From assembly GCA_951213105.1 (NCBI GenBank), contig OX578145.1, positions 117,879,239 to 117,943,238 on the forward strand: a DNA stretch of 64,000 nucleotides, read 5' to 3'. Below the pieces are notes generated by a model. That model saw nothing but the letters and a program-made list of their open reading frames with translations. It was not told the DNA's origin and searched no databases. A program made the position numbers and the translations under genes. Of this stretch, positions 11,995-24,780 are shown in pieces. This DNA comes from Amaurobius ferox (taxonomy: Eukaryota; Arthropoda; Arachnida; Araneae; Amaurobiidae). Numbering within the stretch: position 1 is the stretch's first letter; every line of letters begins with the position of its first letter.

Positions 11995-13150
11995 CTACTA
12001 CGATTCGGGAAAAAGGAACGGGCTATTTTTGCGAAATGGCCAGCAAAAATCGTTATATATAAAAATAAAAGACTACGTGTGCTCAATTATATCAATTAAA
12101 TTCCTATTTTATATGTGATTTTTGACAACAAAAAGAATAAGACTAACCCCATTACTCTAGGACTAGCCGTTCTTGAGATATTCTAGTTTTTTCGCGTTTT
12201 CGCTACGCCACCTTTGACAATAAGTCCAGCTATCAAATGAGAACCAAATTTAAGTTTAGCGTGTAAATTCAATGTCATTTAAAATACTTATGTTGTGCAG
12301 ATAAACTCAAATTATCATTGAATAAATAAAGAGAACGAATATGAGTCTGCAGAGAAAGACATGTGCTGTCCACATCAGAATTTTTAACAATATTACACCA
12401 ATGATTTATAGAAGTGAACGGGGATTATTTTCAGGCCATTTCAAAAAAAATGTATAATCTATATTTAAAGATCCATCAAATTTTTGTCGAATAAAATGTT
12501 CAACAAATTTAAGCTGTGTACCAAATTTTAACTCTCTAGGACGTAGGAAAGTGCATTTAAAATGCCATCAATTAAATTTATCATGAAGAGTTATATAAAA
12601 TTTAAAAAAAATGAAAAATTGTTATCTACCAAATTTATCTTAAAATATGAAGCCACTCCCATATGCAAAACGTTTAAACAAATGGAGAGATATTTATTAT
12701 ATAATATCTCTCTCTTTTCTTTCTGGAAGATATCCCAAAGTCAGAATTTAATTGAATTTGTTTTTTTTCCCTATTATAAATAATTTTTTTAATTAAAAAA
12801 CTACTTAACATATTTTACTGAATTTTTTTTTATATATTCTATGGGATAATGTGAATATTTCCTAAAAATTTCGAAGCAATTCGTGAATTTTAAATTTACT
12901 TAAAAAATGTTTGAAAAATTAGGTCCCATAGGGTTCAATGTATTTCATTTTTTCAACCCGGGTTCAATAAAAAACTAATTGGGTGATATTATTTATTTAT
13001 ATTCCCATAGGTCCTACAGACCGTCTGAACAACATACTAAAATTTCATTTTGATAAACTCATTTTTACGGCAGTTATCGTGCTAACGGACAGACAGACAG
13101 ACAGAATGAACAAAGTCATAAACACTTTTCAACTTTGTTGTAAAGTGTTA

Positions 13151-14629
13151 AAAAGAACATCCTAGGTGACCTGTCGATCCAAAATTGAATCTTAAGAGCT
13201 TCACAGAAATTTATAAAAATAATGGAGTCACCTGGATCCAGGGGTGATGTAAAGCATGATGAAAACAAGTAGATCGGATGGGGTGGTCTTAGTGCAAGGG
13301 ATTCTCAATCCTTGGACTCTGCCAAGGATGGGTTCCCCAATGATTTAAAGATAGCTGGTTCCTAAGCTAAGATGGTGGTCAAGAAGATGACTTTGTGTAC
13401 TCTACCAAATGGGCCTGCAACTCACTGGGAAATCTGAACGTCCCCATGTGAGATAGAGTCCATCTTTCCTTGGCCTTTCTTACTTCGATGAAAATCTTCC
13501 ATTGGAACCAATGTCAGTGACAAAATGCTCGTCCCATTTCACATCCTTTGAATAATGGTGTTTGATCTGCGATGCGGACCCAAAGAATGGGAGACTATTC
13601 GTCAGCTTGAAAATTGTCTTTCTGATACTCAAAATATTGGCGAGTTCTCTCCCCCCCCAACAACATCGTAACAGGTTTAGGAGTCTGAGAAAGGATCCAT
13701 GCTGGATTAACGGGGGGGGGGGGGGGGGGGGGGGGGTTACTGAATTTTTTTATATTTTCTTGGAGTTTTAAACATAATATTTATTTACTTTGGCTTGATT
13801 ATTTTAAAATTTCTGTTTTAATTTTAATGGGGGGGGGGTTCTCTCATTTTTTTTTATCACGCTGTATTTATTTTTAATTGTATGATTGTATTTTTTTCTT
13901 GTATTATTTCTTTTAGTGCAATATAAACAACATTCAGTATCTTTTTAAAAAAATATTGCATATTTTAAATGTTTTGCATTATTTTTCCTTAAATTATTTT
14001 AGATCTTTTTAAAAATTATTTATCGTAAGTTTTAATTTTATCGATCTTTCCTAAAATTATTTATTACATTATCTTTTATTAAATTTATTGCAGTTTTTTA
14101 GATTTGTTTTTAATTATTTAAAGCATTAAAATTTATTTAGATCTGTAAAATTATTGCAATTTTAAAATATTTTATAGATCTTCATTAAAATTATTTATTA
14201 CAGTTTTTTTAAAGAATATGTATTGAAAAAAAAAATTTTAGATAAGCATTTTTTATTAATGTAATTTATATACTATTTCAGTTTATTAAAAGTTAATTAA
14301 AAATTCTAAATTTGTATACTTAAATTCTGTTAATTAGATTTTTTAAACTTCATTAACTCAGCTTATACCTGTTGTATATATGACAAACTGCTGAAATAAA
14401 GAAAAATGCCTCACATCTAACTGCTACAATAGCAAGAAATCACTTGCTACAAACTATTACAATTTCAAAAAATTGCCTACTACAAACTGCTACAATGTTG
14501 AAAAATTGCCAGCTTACAAATTGCTGCAAATTTAAAAATTTGCTGCTGCGAAAGAGTCTTTAGTAATCAGATCATTGAACAAGTGAAATACCATGAAGAA
14601 CAGGAAAAACAAATTTTCTTTAACTCTTA
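13151..14629. repeat. 1.48-kb tandem duplication, unit 1
   Basis: This unit begins AAAAGAACATCCTAGGTGACC and is followed directly by a second near-identical unit at 14630. It has a G run of 25 (13712-13736), a C run of 8 (13651-13658) and a second G run near 13831. The first half is mixed-composition sequence of no family I recognise; the second half is AT-rich. Short open frames in it do not resemble known proteins. Confidence 0.9.
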
Positions 14630-16121
14630 AAAAGAACATCCTAGGTGACCTGTCGATCCAAAATTGAATCTTAAGAGCTTCACAGAAATTTATAAAAATA
14701 ATGGAGTCACCTGGATCCAGGGGTGATGTAAAGCATGATGAAAACAAGTAGATCGGATGGGGTGGTCTTAGTGCAAGGGATTCTCAATCCTTGGACTCTG
14801 CCAAGGATGGGTTCCCCAATGATTTAAAGATAGCTGGTTCCTAAGCTAAGATGGTGGTCAAGAAGATGACTTTGTGTACTCTACCAAATGGGCCTGCAAC
14901 TCACTGGGAAATCTGAACGTCCCCATGTGAGATAGAGTCCATCTTTCCTTGGCCTTTCTTACTTCGATGAAAATCTTCCATTGGAACCAATGTCAGTGAC
15001 AAAATGCTCGTCCCCTTTCACATCCTTTGAATAATGGTGTTTGATCTGCGATGCGGACCCAAAGAATGGGAGACTATTCGTCAGCTTGAAAATTGTCTTT
15101 CTGATACTCAAAATATTGGCGAGTTCTCCCCCCCCCCCCCCCCCCCAACAACATCGTAACAGGTTTAGGAGTCTGAGAAAGGATCCATGCTGGATTAACG
15201 GGGGGGGGGGGGGGGGGGGTTACTGAATTTTTTTATATTTTCTTGGAGTTTTAAACATAATATTTATTTACTTTGGCTTGATTATTTTAAAATTTCTGTT
15301 TTAATTTTAATGGGGGGGGGGGGGTTCTCTCATTTTTTTTATCACGCTGTATTTATTTTTAATTGTATGATTGTATTTTTTTCTTGTATTATTTCTTTTA
15401 GTGCAATATAAACAACATTCAGTATCTTTTTAAAAAAATATTGCATATTTTAAATGTTTTGCATTTAGATTTTTCCTTAAATTATTTTAGATCTTTTTAA
15501 AAATTATTTATCGTAAGTTTTAATTTTATCGATCTTTCCTAAAATTATTTATTACATTATCTTTTATTAAATTTATTGCAGTTTTTTTAGATTTGTTTTT
15601 AATTATTTAAAGCATTAAAATTTATTTAGATCTGTAAAATTATTGCAATTTTAAAATGTTTTATAGATCTTCATTAAAATTATTTATTACAGTTTTTTTA
15701 AAGAATATGTATTGAAAAAAAAAATTTTAGATAAGCATCTTTTATTAATGTAATTTATATACTATTTCAGTTTATTAAAAGTTAATTAAAAATTCTAAAT
15801 TTGTATACTTAAATTCTGTTAATTAGATTTTTTAAACTTCATTAACTCAGCTTATACCTGTTGTATATATGACAAACTGCTGAAATAAAGAAAAATGCCT
15901 CACATCTAACTGCTACAATAGCAAGAAATCACTTGCTACAAACTATTACAATTTCAAAAAATTGCCTACTACAAACTGCTACAATGTTGAAAAATTGCCA
16001 GCTTACAAATTGCTGCAAATTTAAAAATTTGCTGCTGCGAAAGAGTCTTTAGTAATCAGATCATTGAACAAGTGAAATACCATGAAGAACAGGAAAAACA
16101 AATTTTCTTTAACTCTTAAAA
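14630..16121. repeat. 1.48-kb tandem duplication, unit 2
   Basis: Matches unit 1 almost base for base. The clearest differences are homopolymer lengths: the G run is 20 (15200-15219) and the C run is 19 (15128-15146). A few substitutions and a short insertion near 15467 also differ. The copy ends at CTCTTAAAA and is followed by a C run of 27 (16129-16155). Confidence 0.9.
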
Positions 16122-16324
16122 TTCCCCGCCCCCCCCCCCCCCCCCCCCCCCCCCCTCCCCTGTAAAAATTCTAAACAGGGGAACCCTGTGCGAAGCAATT
16201 TTTTAATTTGAGTTTGAAATTGGATTAAAACAGTATCTGACTTTTAAACAAAGGGAAAGCACCATAAAAAAAATCAAATCTTTTAAAAATATTGTTTTTA
16301 ATTATTCAGTATTCAAAACCTACA

Positions 16325-16660
16325 TAAACATGAGAAGAATTTTAGATTCATTACAATCCAATGGATTTCTTCTCATATTGGTATTTGTGGTAATGAGACT
16401 GACTGCTGACTCCTTAGCCAATGAGGCTTGTCATCTAAACTCATCTTCAAACCATTTTCTCATTGCTTCTGAAATGCAAACCTTGATTAAATCTAGAAAT
16501 TGTCATAACACTCTTCCATGTCATCACTCGTACTCGGCTAAGAGCTCTGGATTATTGCTACAATATTATGACCCTAAATTCATTCAGACAGCTTTGGCCA
16601 GGTTAAGGAGCGGCCGTACTAAGCATATGAAATTTGAACGAGGAGTTTGAATTAAAATAA
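16325..16660 (+). mobile_element. LINE ORF2 fragment (RNase H end and tail)
   Basis: Near 16359 one frame reads QWISSHIGICGNE, the terminal RNase H block (W-x-x-S/P-H-x-G-x-x-G-N-E). After a frame change the text continues ADSLANEACHLNSSSNHFLI and later QTALARLRSGRTKHMKFERG, resembling the post-RNase H region of LINE polyproteins. It is truncated at both sides and frame-broken. The downstream His/Cys motif is missing. Confidence 0.6.
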
Positions 16661-17339
16661 AATATTAGCATAGCTGCCATGTGCTCCAATTTACTCAGAG
16701 TTTCTCTTTTTTATAGCTTGCTCTGAATATCCGATTTTCACGAAAAAACTCATTTTTCAAAGCAAATAAATAATTGTTTTAAATATATGTGCATATTTCC
16801 CCTATTTTCTAAATTCCCATAAACGTATGGTTTTGTGGAGAGAAAGAGACGGCAAAAAGATCCCACGCACTCTCCCAACACTCGAGCTTTTCGCAAAGTC
16901 CCGGTTTTTCTCTATATCTCCCAGGCAAATCGCTCAATATCTCCCAGTATTCACTCAGCTGCCCTTATTTTCCTCCATTTTAGGCAGAAATAACGCGAAT
17001 GCAAGTCGTGACTTTCAATTGTTTTTTGCATGTCAATTTTCTGCTATCACGGTGTAGTAATGGATCGCGAATAATGTTTGTGTTTTTGTATTTGTATCTA
17101 CAGGTTACAAAAATCAAAAAATTGGAAATAGATCACGGATGTTCCTAAAATGTCACAAAATGAGAAACGAAGTCACAAATTTTGAGATTGAAGTTTTCCC
17201 CGTTTTTTCATCTAAAAATCTGTTTCCCTTCTATCTCAAACAGCAATTATTCTCACAGCGTCACGAGGAAGAGAGATGACCAATGGTTACCTAATTAACA
17301 TGGGAGAAACTCATTTGCATCGACTAAAATTTTATTAAA

Positions 17340-18115
17340 TCGTTTTGTTTTATATGCAAAACTATTTTTCAGGCATATTATTAATGAAATGAAAGTCTTG
17401 CAGCAGTTTCGTTAAAAACGGCATTTGTAGTCAATCTTCCTTATATTTCGTTTTATTATGAAACTATTTTTTCACTTTTGCAACCTATTTACATCGTCAA
17501 AATTTTGTATAACTATTTCATATTTTATGCAGAAAAACTATTGTTCAAACATATTATTAATGAAGTGAAAGGCTATTTTGCAGCACTTTCGCGAAGAACT
17601 GCATTTGTGTGCGATCCTCCTTATATTTCGTTTTATTGTAAAACTATTTTTCCACTTTTGCAACTTATTTGCATCTTCAAAATTTTTTATAATTATTTCA
17701 TATTTTATGCAGCAAAAACTATTGTTCAAACATATTATTAATGAATGAAAGACTATTTTGCAGCATTTTCACGAAAAATGGCATTTGTGTGCGATCCTCC
17801 TTATATTTCGCTTAATTGTGAAAATAATTTCCACTTTTGCAATCTGTCTGTATTGTTAAAATTTTTTATAATTATTTCATATTTTATACAGAAAAACTAT
17901 TGTTTGAACGCATTATTAATGAAATGAAAAGCTATTGTGTAGTAGTAAATACGAAAAATGGCATTTGTGCACGATCCTCATTATATTTCGTTTAATTGTG
18001 AAAATAATTTCCACTTTTGAAATCTGTCTGCATCGTCTAAGATTTTTGTAATTATTTCATGTTTTATACAGAAAAACTATTTTTCAAACTTATTATTAAT
18101 GACATGAACTATTTT
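17340..18115. repeat. Tandem repeat block inside the 6-bp-TSD element
   Basis: About four to five diverged units of roughly 160-190 bases. Each carries AAAACTAT(T/G)(G/T)TTCAA, then ATTATTAATGAA, then GATCCTCCTTATATTTCG and CCACTTTTGCAA. The same unit occurs about twice in the short relative at 58580-58920, so unit number varies between copies. Confidence 0.85.
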
Positions 18116-18490
18116 CTGAATAACAATATTAAAATAATAATTTGGGTACTTAAGAAATACAGCCATTTCGAAAGCATAAATTAGAATTTGATGCATTTGT
18201 ATTTACATTTACATATTTTTAGAATTTAAATTAAAAATGAACATTTGTTTCATCATTTAGTTTAAATGAAAATAATATAATAATGTTAGTTTAGATGATT
18301 TCTGAGAATAATAAAAATTAAGAAAATATAGGTTCAGAATTATTAGAGCATGCTTAGAAAAGCTAAATCAACTGCAATGAATTTTAGTACTTAATAAAAG
18401 TAATTTAATAAAATTATTCCATTTCATTGTTGAGTATGTGTTAAATAAGCACAATATATATGAGTATTAGTTACTGTACAATTTTAAGGC

Positions 18491-19193
18491 TTAACCCTTT
18501 CGCGACGGTTGGCATGCCTGCGTGTCGGCTGCGAACTTGCATTCAATGATGGACGGCACACATTCTTGATGGAGAAAACTTTACCCTCAATGGCGAGTGG
18601 CACGTATGTGTGTTTTCATATGGAACGTTTTAATTTGTCGACTAGATGGCATTAAATGTCTGTAGAAACAACTTCAATGTATTTTGCAGATAATTGACCT
18701 TGGCATAAGGAGGATCCAATGAATTATTTCTCCATTTGGAGCGGTGAAACATGGTTTTGTAATATAAACAAATAGAGCACTTCTCGCAACATCAACAATT
18801 TTATAATTGAATTTCGGGTCTTGTTTTGATTTCAGCTTTATGATTTCGTTGTTGAATCATAGGAATATAAGAGAGTATTTTTTTTTGGGGGGGGGGGGGG
18901 GGGGGTAGAGGCAGTGAAATTATTCGTTTATTTCGGATAAAAGAATGGGAGCAACTAATGAGTATTTTGTATTCAGATTTGTATGAAAAATATACATCAA
19001 ATAGAAAATAAATATTTCTTTTATTCCTGAAAAAAGTAGATTTCTGTGTTAAATAGGTGATTTTTAGTGAATTTTTTTCGAGGGTTAGGCTTAGCGCAAA
19101 AAAATTGCCGTCCCCTGGGAACAGTTCGGAAGCGAAGCGCTCCGTCCTTTGGGCCACTGCAGTTCCGGAATGCCACCGTCGCGAAAGGGTTAA
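18491..19193. mobile_element. piggyBac-like MITE
   Basis: TTAA at both edges (18491-18494, 19190-19193) with inverted ends CCCTTTCGCGACGGTTGGCA and the complement of CCCTTTCGCGACGGTGGCAT. TTAA targets and CCC-type ends are the hallmark of piggyBac elements. There is no transposase inside; a G run lies near 18887-18905. It sits inside the 3.9-kb element. Confidence 0.85.
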
Positions 19194-19294
19194 TTGCATT
19201 AATGAGCCTTGTTAGTGAGGCCAAAAATCTTATTTTTTTCCCCCTTTTGAAATGTGTGCCTATTTTTCTTTGATAGATTGGCAGCTATGTTATT

Positions 19295-20215
19295 TTGAAA
19301 TTATCTAAAGGCAGTGAATTTCAATATACTTTTTGCTCAATCTATGCAATGGACTTTCAAAATTTCACAATGGAAGAGGGGATATTATTGCCCAAGCCAA
19401 AACCAAAAGGCATGTGGACAAAAAAATTTCAATTGAAGGAAATGCAGACATCAAATACAGTTTCTTTTTTGTTAGAAATGAAAATTTCACAATGAAAAAT
19501 TCATGATTTGTGTTTGATGTAAAATATAATGACCTCTTAAATCACAAAAATCATGATGAAATCACAATTGGTTCGCAAATTGCAGAATGTATGAAAGACT
19601 TGTCTACGAACAAAATTGAGGAATTCTTCGCCTATGTGAAAAAATATTTTTGTAGTTTCCTTACACGTTCAGAATTACTACAGCATGCTGAAGTTGCTGG
19701 TGTATCTAAATAAAGCTGTGTTAAATTTTCATTACTTAAGTATTTCATCAATTCTTTTCCTTGCTTGTTGTTAAAGAAAGAAACATAATCTGTTTTTGAT
19801 GCTATTGACAAACTAGAATCAGAATTTTTGCATTATCAATTAGATTCTGTTCCAGAAATTTTATTTTCTGTAGAACGAGCTAATGACCAATGGGTTATGC
19901 TTTCAAAAGAAATGAGACTCTTTTGGTGTAAACCCTTATATATCAAGTTTGACTATGTTAGGAATCTTAACATTTCCACACAGTAATGCTTTTTGTGAGC
20001 AAATATTCAACTTTTGTGTGACGCAACAAAACAGATTTTCGAAGATCAATGAGTATTGCAAACACTACAGACAATTTTAGTTGCCAAAACTCATGTTACG
20101 GGAGCTTGTTATTCGCAAGTATTTGATAATGCTTTCTGAAAAATGTCTAAATCTGCAACAACAGTTGCACATTCTAAAAAGACAGACATGTTAATTGTGA
20201 CAACAGACAAATTTT
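19295..20215 (+). pseudogene. hAT-type transposase remnant
   Basis: Two short frames (19295-19495, 19510-19713) and further broken text lead to LTFPHSNAFCEQIFNF near 19960, resembling the C-terminal dimerisation block of hAT transposases (PHSNA-x-x-E-R-x-F-S). Several stops and frame changes break it. The catalytic residues cannot be placed with confidence. It lies within the 6-bp-TSD element and may be its original transposase. Confidence 0.5.
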
Positions 20216-21240
20216 AAAACATTTTACTATTGAGTATATTTTTTTTTCATCTTTGGTTATAATTTTTGTGGCAATTTGCACAAAATAGTTACACACCTAA
20301 ATGTGTTTGAATAACTCAGAAGAAAGTGAAACATTTAGTAAATAAATTAAAATATAATATAAAGTATTCTTGTTTTATAAATATTTACTAGTTGAATAAC
20401 ATATGAAAACAACTGTTCATGCTTGATAACAATTTGCATGCTTTATTCCTTTTATAACATCTATTGTTCTGTGAATGCAACGTGACATTTTAGTATGCAT
20501 ATTGATATCATGTGAAGTGCTCCTATTTTTTTCTTCTCCAGGTTGGCAGCTATGTATTAGTGTTAAATTTTACAGTAAACAGTATATTGAATTTCATATT
20601 TTCACTACCAGTGAAGCAATCATAGTACAGAAACAATTAAACTTCTTTGCGATAAATTTAAAAATAATAAATTGCAACTTGTTCTTGACTAATGATAATA
20701 ATCAAATGATCATTTCCTAAAGAATTAAATTTGGAATATATTTCTTGTCTATTAAATTCATAAATCACATGATGTTATGAAATAGGACATCTGGTACATC
20801 AATGTCTTATATTATGCTGCATCCAGGCCAGAACGTATTTTTAGTTCTGTTACTTAGTTTTGAACAATTTGAATGTTGGGAAGAGCAATGTTCTTTTTTT
20901 TACTTTGGAATGCCGTGGAATAAATAAGTCTTCAGTTTCTTATCTGACGTAATTTTTCTGTATCTAGTTCTAACTTATCCATCATCTGCATTCTTCATAG
21001 AGCAAGCATTTATTACTTAATACAGGACATGCAGACTTTCATTCTCTAATTGAGAATTGTTTCATATGTAATTTCAAAATTTTCTGTTTCAATTTTTATC
21101 TTTGAGCTTTTTTATTTATTTTTATCTGGCCCAACCTAAATTTAATAAAACGTGGCCCAACCTGACCCATGTGCCAGGCCCGAGCCCATGCAGACCTCTA
21201 ACTTATACCCCTTGAGATTGATATAAACCTTGTTTAAAAC

Positions 21241-21272
21241 TAACCCCCACCCCCACCCCCACCCCCACCCCA
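21241..21272. repeat. (CCCCCA)n minisatellite
   Basis: About five units of CCCCCA. G-rich on the minus strand, so it could form a G-quadruplex. Confidence 0.9.
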
Positions 21273-21710
21273 AAATTAAAAAAATAAGTTAATTCAAAAT
21301 GCGCTACTGACTGAAACTTTTTGTTATACTATATACATTTTATTTTCTATACACATATATTGTTGTGGGGTCCTGAAATGCCCTTGATTTCAAACATGTA
21401 TGGGTTTATTTGGAAAAGGCTTGTAAGAATGTTATTTCTTTCTTGGCCTTGCCATTTCATATTATATTGTGCTTTTTCATTTAGTACTGTTTACAGACTT
21501 GTGACAAAAGCTTATATTTGGCACAATGTTTTATTTATAATTTTGCATAGATTTATTTGTAAAAATAGCTTGCTTCACAGTGTATACTCCCCCCGCTATT
21601 CAGACATTAAAATTTGATTAATAAATGTGAATATATTTCTACCATTCATATTTATTTCTGTCCTTTTATGATAGTATTTTTTTTCTTATGTTATAATCTT
21701 TTACCTTTAG

Positions 21711-21895
21711 CAAAGAAGAAAATGTTACTAAAAAAGAGTCTGTGTATGATTTTGTGGATTCTGATGATGATAACTTAGTTGTTGATGAAAATCCATCAAG
21801 TATCAAGAGACAAAGAGCAGACTTCAAAAAACAGATTTTCCCCCATGAAATCTCATCAGACATTCAGCCTGGAGCATTGAGACTACGTCTATCAT
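21711..21895 (+). CDS. KDM7/PHF2-PHF8-like histone demethylase, exon A (internal)
   Basis: The exon is bounded by a pyrimidine-rich AG acceptor (ACCTTTAG) and a GTATGT donor. It enters with one base finishing a codon and leaves with one base. The peptide is Lys/Glu-rich, then acidic (YDFVDSDDDNLVVDENPSS), then basic (IKRQRADFKKQ), then EISSDIQPGALRLRLS. This resembles the acidic linker that follows the JmjC domain in PHF2/PHF8 proteins, which are nuclear Fe(II)/2-oxoglutarate enzymes removing methyl groups from histone H3/H4 lysines. The catalytic domain itself is not in the window. Identification rests on the joined C-terminal exons; the A-B link is supported by matching phase. Confidence 0.75.
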
Positions 21896-23921
21896 GTATG
21901 TACTTTACTTTACACTTATCTCACATTATCATTGCTCATGGGATTCACATTATTATTCACATGGGTTATTATCATTACCATGCATGTGTGTATATTGCAC
22001 AAGGCTATGGGAAGTTTGATTTTGAACCAATTTAGTGTTGAATTGATAATAACAGTGAGTACTGAGCTATAAACACACTTCAGCTACAAACATTTTAGAA
22101 ATTCCTAGATTTTTCTTTGTTTATGTTGCTGATGACAGATAAAGAGCTGAAAACTGAGGATGCTCTATGAAATAGAAATCTAAAATTTCTTTACGTAAGA
22201 AATAGTTGTACATCAAGACTTAAAATGATGAAATTATCTCAATTTAACCTTAAAATCGATAGGAAATATGCTTAGGATTAAAATCATTAAATATGCTATT
22301 TTAGCTATGGTCATCCTCCTTAATATTTTCCATATGATCGTTTATGGACTGTACACATGTTGGTCAAAATGAAGCAACAATACATAACGTCTTAATATTG
22401 GCATTTCACCCCTAAAAAACAAGGTTCCAAATGCATGTCTTCACACTTTATCAGAAACCCAGGAATCTTGATGTAGTGTGTGAATGAGACATACACATAA
22501 CCAGAAGCAAAAGTGAAGAATAATATTTTCTGCAATCTCCTCAATTCGATTACACAATATACAGTGGAAGTGCAGAAAACACTCAATTGTAGATATTTGG
22601 ATTAAATTTTATCTCCCTGTATTTTCTATAAATGGAAATTTGAAATTTTTATGTATGTTTCGCATGTGCTATTGGGAACAAACACTGTATATGCATGCAT
22701 AGTAATATACGTATAGGAAAAGTATATTGGAAAGAAGTTGAAAAGTTTAAACTAGTAACAGTGATACCATAGCTCACATATGAAAATTTTTTAAAGAATT
22801 TTAGGATATGTGTGCTATGTATATATTTTTAATCAATACAATCAGTCATCTCACTGTTGATATCATGTAAGGTGACAGACTAACACACATACAAGCACAT
22901 AAACTCATTCTAAATGGAGTGTCTTGATAATTCCTTTTCTAAAATATTCTTAACATTTCATTATCTGAAGACTTAAAAATTAAACTGAAACTTAAGAGTT
23001 ATCTTCCCTCCTCAAAGCTCATCCCTAGAAGCAGGCGTATACTAGCACTCTCACTAGAATATCTACTGAATAAAATTGGTTCCCTTCTTGAGTTTCATGT
23101 ATCTCATAGACAACTTTTTTTTTAAAGATGATGCTTAACTTTAAAAGTGAATTTTAGAAACCATCTTAAATAACAAAAGGCAATATCTGTCTGTCTGTGT
23201 GTGTGTGTGTCTTATACACTATAGGTTCAGCGATCAGGCTTTGGAGCGCTACGAAATTTGGCAATCTGGGAAGGGGGAAGATGGCATGCCAAAACCAATT
23301 TTGAATTTTTTTGTTGTTGTTATTTAATGTTTTATGCGATTTCGACCATTTTTGTCCGTTTTTCTCCACCATCCAGACATCGTAGAAAAAAACAAATCAC
23401 ACAACCGGAAAGAACAGACAATTGCGAGTAAAAATATATCAATTTCAAATCTCAATTTCAATTTCTAATATTTTTTAAAGATTTTAAAACAAAAGTCACT
23501 TTCGGCTAAAAAAAACCGAACTTTCGCTTTTAAATCCTCGCATCCGAAAAAGTTCTGAGTATTTCGGCTAATAATTTACATTTTTAGAAAGCTCAAAGAT
23601 TCTTACAAGCCCAATCTGGTTGATAAATGTGAAAAAGTAGCTGCAAAATCCCGATTTTAAGAATTTCCGAATTTCAATTTCTCGGCTGCAAGTCGGCAAA
23701 ATAATTTTTCCTCCAGTTCCCGCCCAGGCACACTGCGAGCTGCATTTCCATGGCAACGGTGAAGTTAATTACCCCAAGCTAAGATTTGGGGTCAGACTGA
23801 CTGTGATGAATGGAGGGGAGGTCTTACAAGATGGGTTTTATGTAATGCCTTTATTTTATTGTTTACATCGGATGGTGATTGAGACCACAATGAAAAAACT
23901 TAAGCACTGAAGAAATACAAA

Positions 23922-24780
23922 AATAAATAAGAAGAAAGTTATGGAGATTGTCGCTGTGCCTTAAAATTTCATTATTAGTTTTAACGTCATTAAGCTAAAC
24001 CAAACTTTGTTAACTCCATGGGGTTGAGGGCGCAGTAGCCCAGTGGTTAGCGTGCGGGAATTGCACTCGGTAAGCCCGGATTCAATACCGCCACTGCCAA
24101 AACTGCTGCCATGTTCACACGGAGTACGATCACATTAAACATGTGGGTCTGTAAGTCCTTCCGAGAGGTTGGTGGTAGGGGAAGGAGGGTATGGTCCCTG
24201 TGGATGCCTCCCCCACTGGGTTCTGGTCTAGATTGGATGAATAAAGCGAAAACTATGGAGATTGTCGCAGAAAGTGCGGTAGCCCAGTGGTTAGTGCACG
24301 GGAATTACACTCGCCAGGCCCGGGTTCGATTCCCACCACTGCCCAAACTGCCGCCGTGTTCAGGCGGACTGCAATCACGTTAAACATGTCGGTCTGTAAG
24401 TCCTTCCAAGAGGTTGGTGGTAGGGGAAGGAGGGTACGGTCCCTGTGGATGCCTCCCCCACTCGGTTCCGGTATAAATTGGGTAAATAAAAAGAAAGTTA
24501 GGGAGATTGTCGTGGAGGGTGCAGTAAACCAGTGGTTAGCATGTGGGAATTGCACTCGGTAGGCCCATGTTCGATTTCCGCCACTGCCAAAACTGCCGCT
24601 GTGTTCACGTGGAGTACGATCGTGTTAAACATGTGGGCCCCTAAGTCCTTCCGAGAGGTTAGTGGTAGGGGAAGGAGGGTACGATCCCTGTGGATGCCTC
24701 CCCCACTGGGTTCCGGTCTAAATTGGGTGGCACTTCTTGGCCGTCCAAATAGTTACCTTACACCTTTCTGGTAGGTCGCA
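23922..24780 (+). mobile_element. Tandem array of tRNA-derived SINE copies
   Basis: Three SINE units start near 24028, 24270 and 24514. Each has a tRNA-like head with an A-box-like TAGCCCAGTGGTTAG and a B-box-like GGTTCGATTCC (degraded in unit 1), then a body with CTTCCGAGAGGTTGGTGGTAGG and CCTGTGGATGCCTCC. The linker AGAAAGTTATGGAGATTGTCG precedes each unit, giving a period of about 242-244 bases. Only the third unit has the 3' tail TGGCACTTCTTGGCCGTCC. The tRNA-like heads are Pol III promoter relics, not functional tRNA genes. Confidence 0.85.

Larger units (their letters stand above)
16669..20554 (+). mobile_element. 3.9-kb DNA transposon with 6-bp TSD and CATAGCTGCCA ends
   Basis: The left end CATAGCTGCCA and right end GGTTGGCAGCTATG are inverted repeats, and TATTAG is duplicated at 16663-16668 and 20555-20560. 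The left 400 bases match the shorter element at 58096-59007. Inside are a tandem-repeat block (17340-18115), a nested piggyBac-like MITE (18491-19193) and transposase-like remnants (19295-20215). This looks like a decayed autonomous or formerly autonomous copy. A 6-bp TSD is unusual for hAT, whose rule is 8 bp, although some subgroups differ. Confidence 0.75.
1..21710 (+). other. Presumed giant intron of the KDM7-like gene (3' part)
   Basis: No host exon could be recognised here. The first recognisable exon (21711) starts inside a codon right after an AG acceptor, so the preceding exon must lie upstream of the window and this whole stretch is most simply one intron. It is filled with transposon remnants listed separately. 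Stretches where I see nothing beyond AT-rich sequence: 1-345, 2830-3440, 3490-4200, 9490-9715, 10590-11500, 12000-13150 and 20561-21710. An independent small gene in this stretch is not excluded. Confidence 0.6.

Noticed and set aside
13562..13771. Frame repeated in both tandem units (13562-13771 and 15041-15226)
   Set aside because: It is short, runs through the C and G homopolymers and changes length between units; no protein similarity recognised.
19270..19290. ATTGGCAGCTATG at 19277, a second candidate right end for the 6-bp-TSD element
   Set aside because: The 6 bases after it (TTATTT) do not match TATTAG at the left end, while the end at 20554 does.
24028..24345. tRNA-like A and B boxes that might be tRNA genes
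   Set aside because: They sit at the head of repeated SINE units with a common body, and no cloverleaf with a proper acceptor stem is evident.
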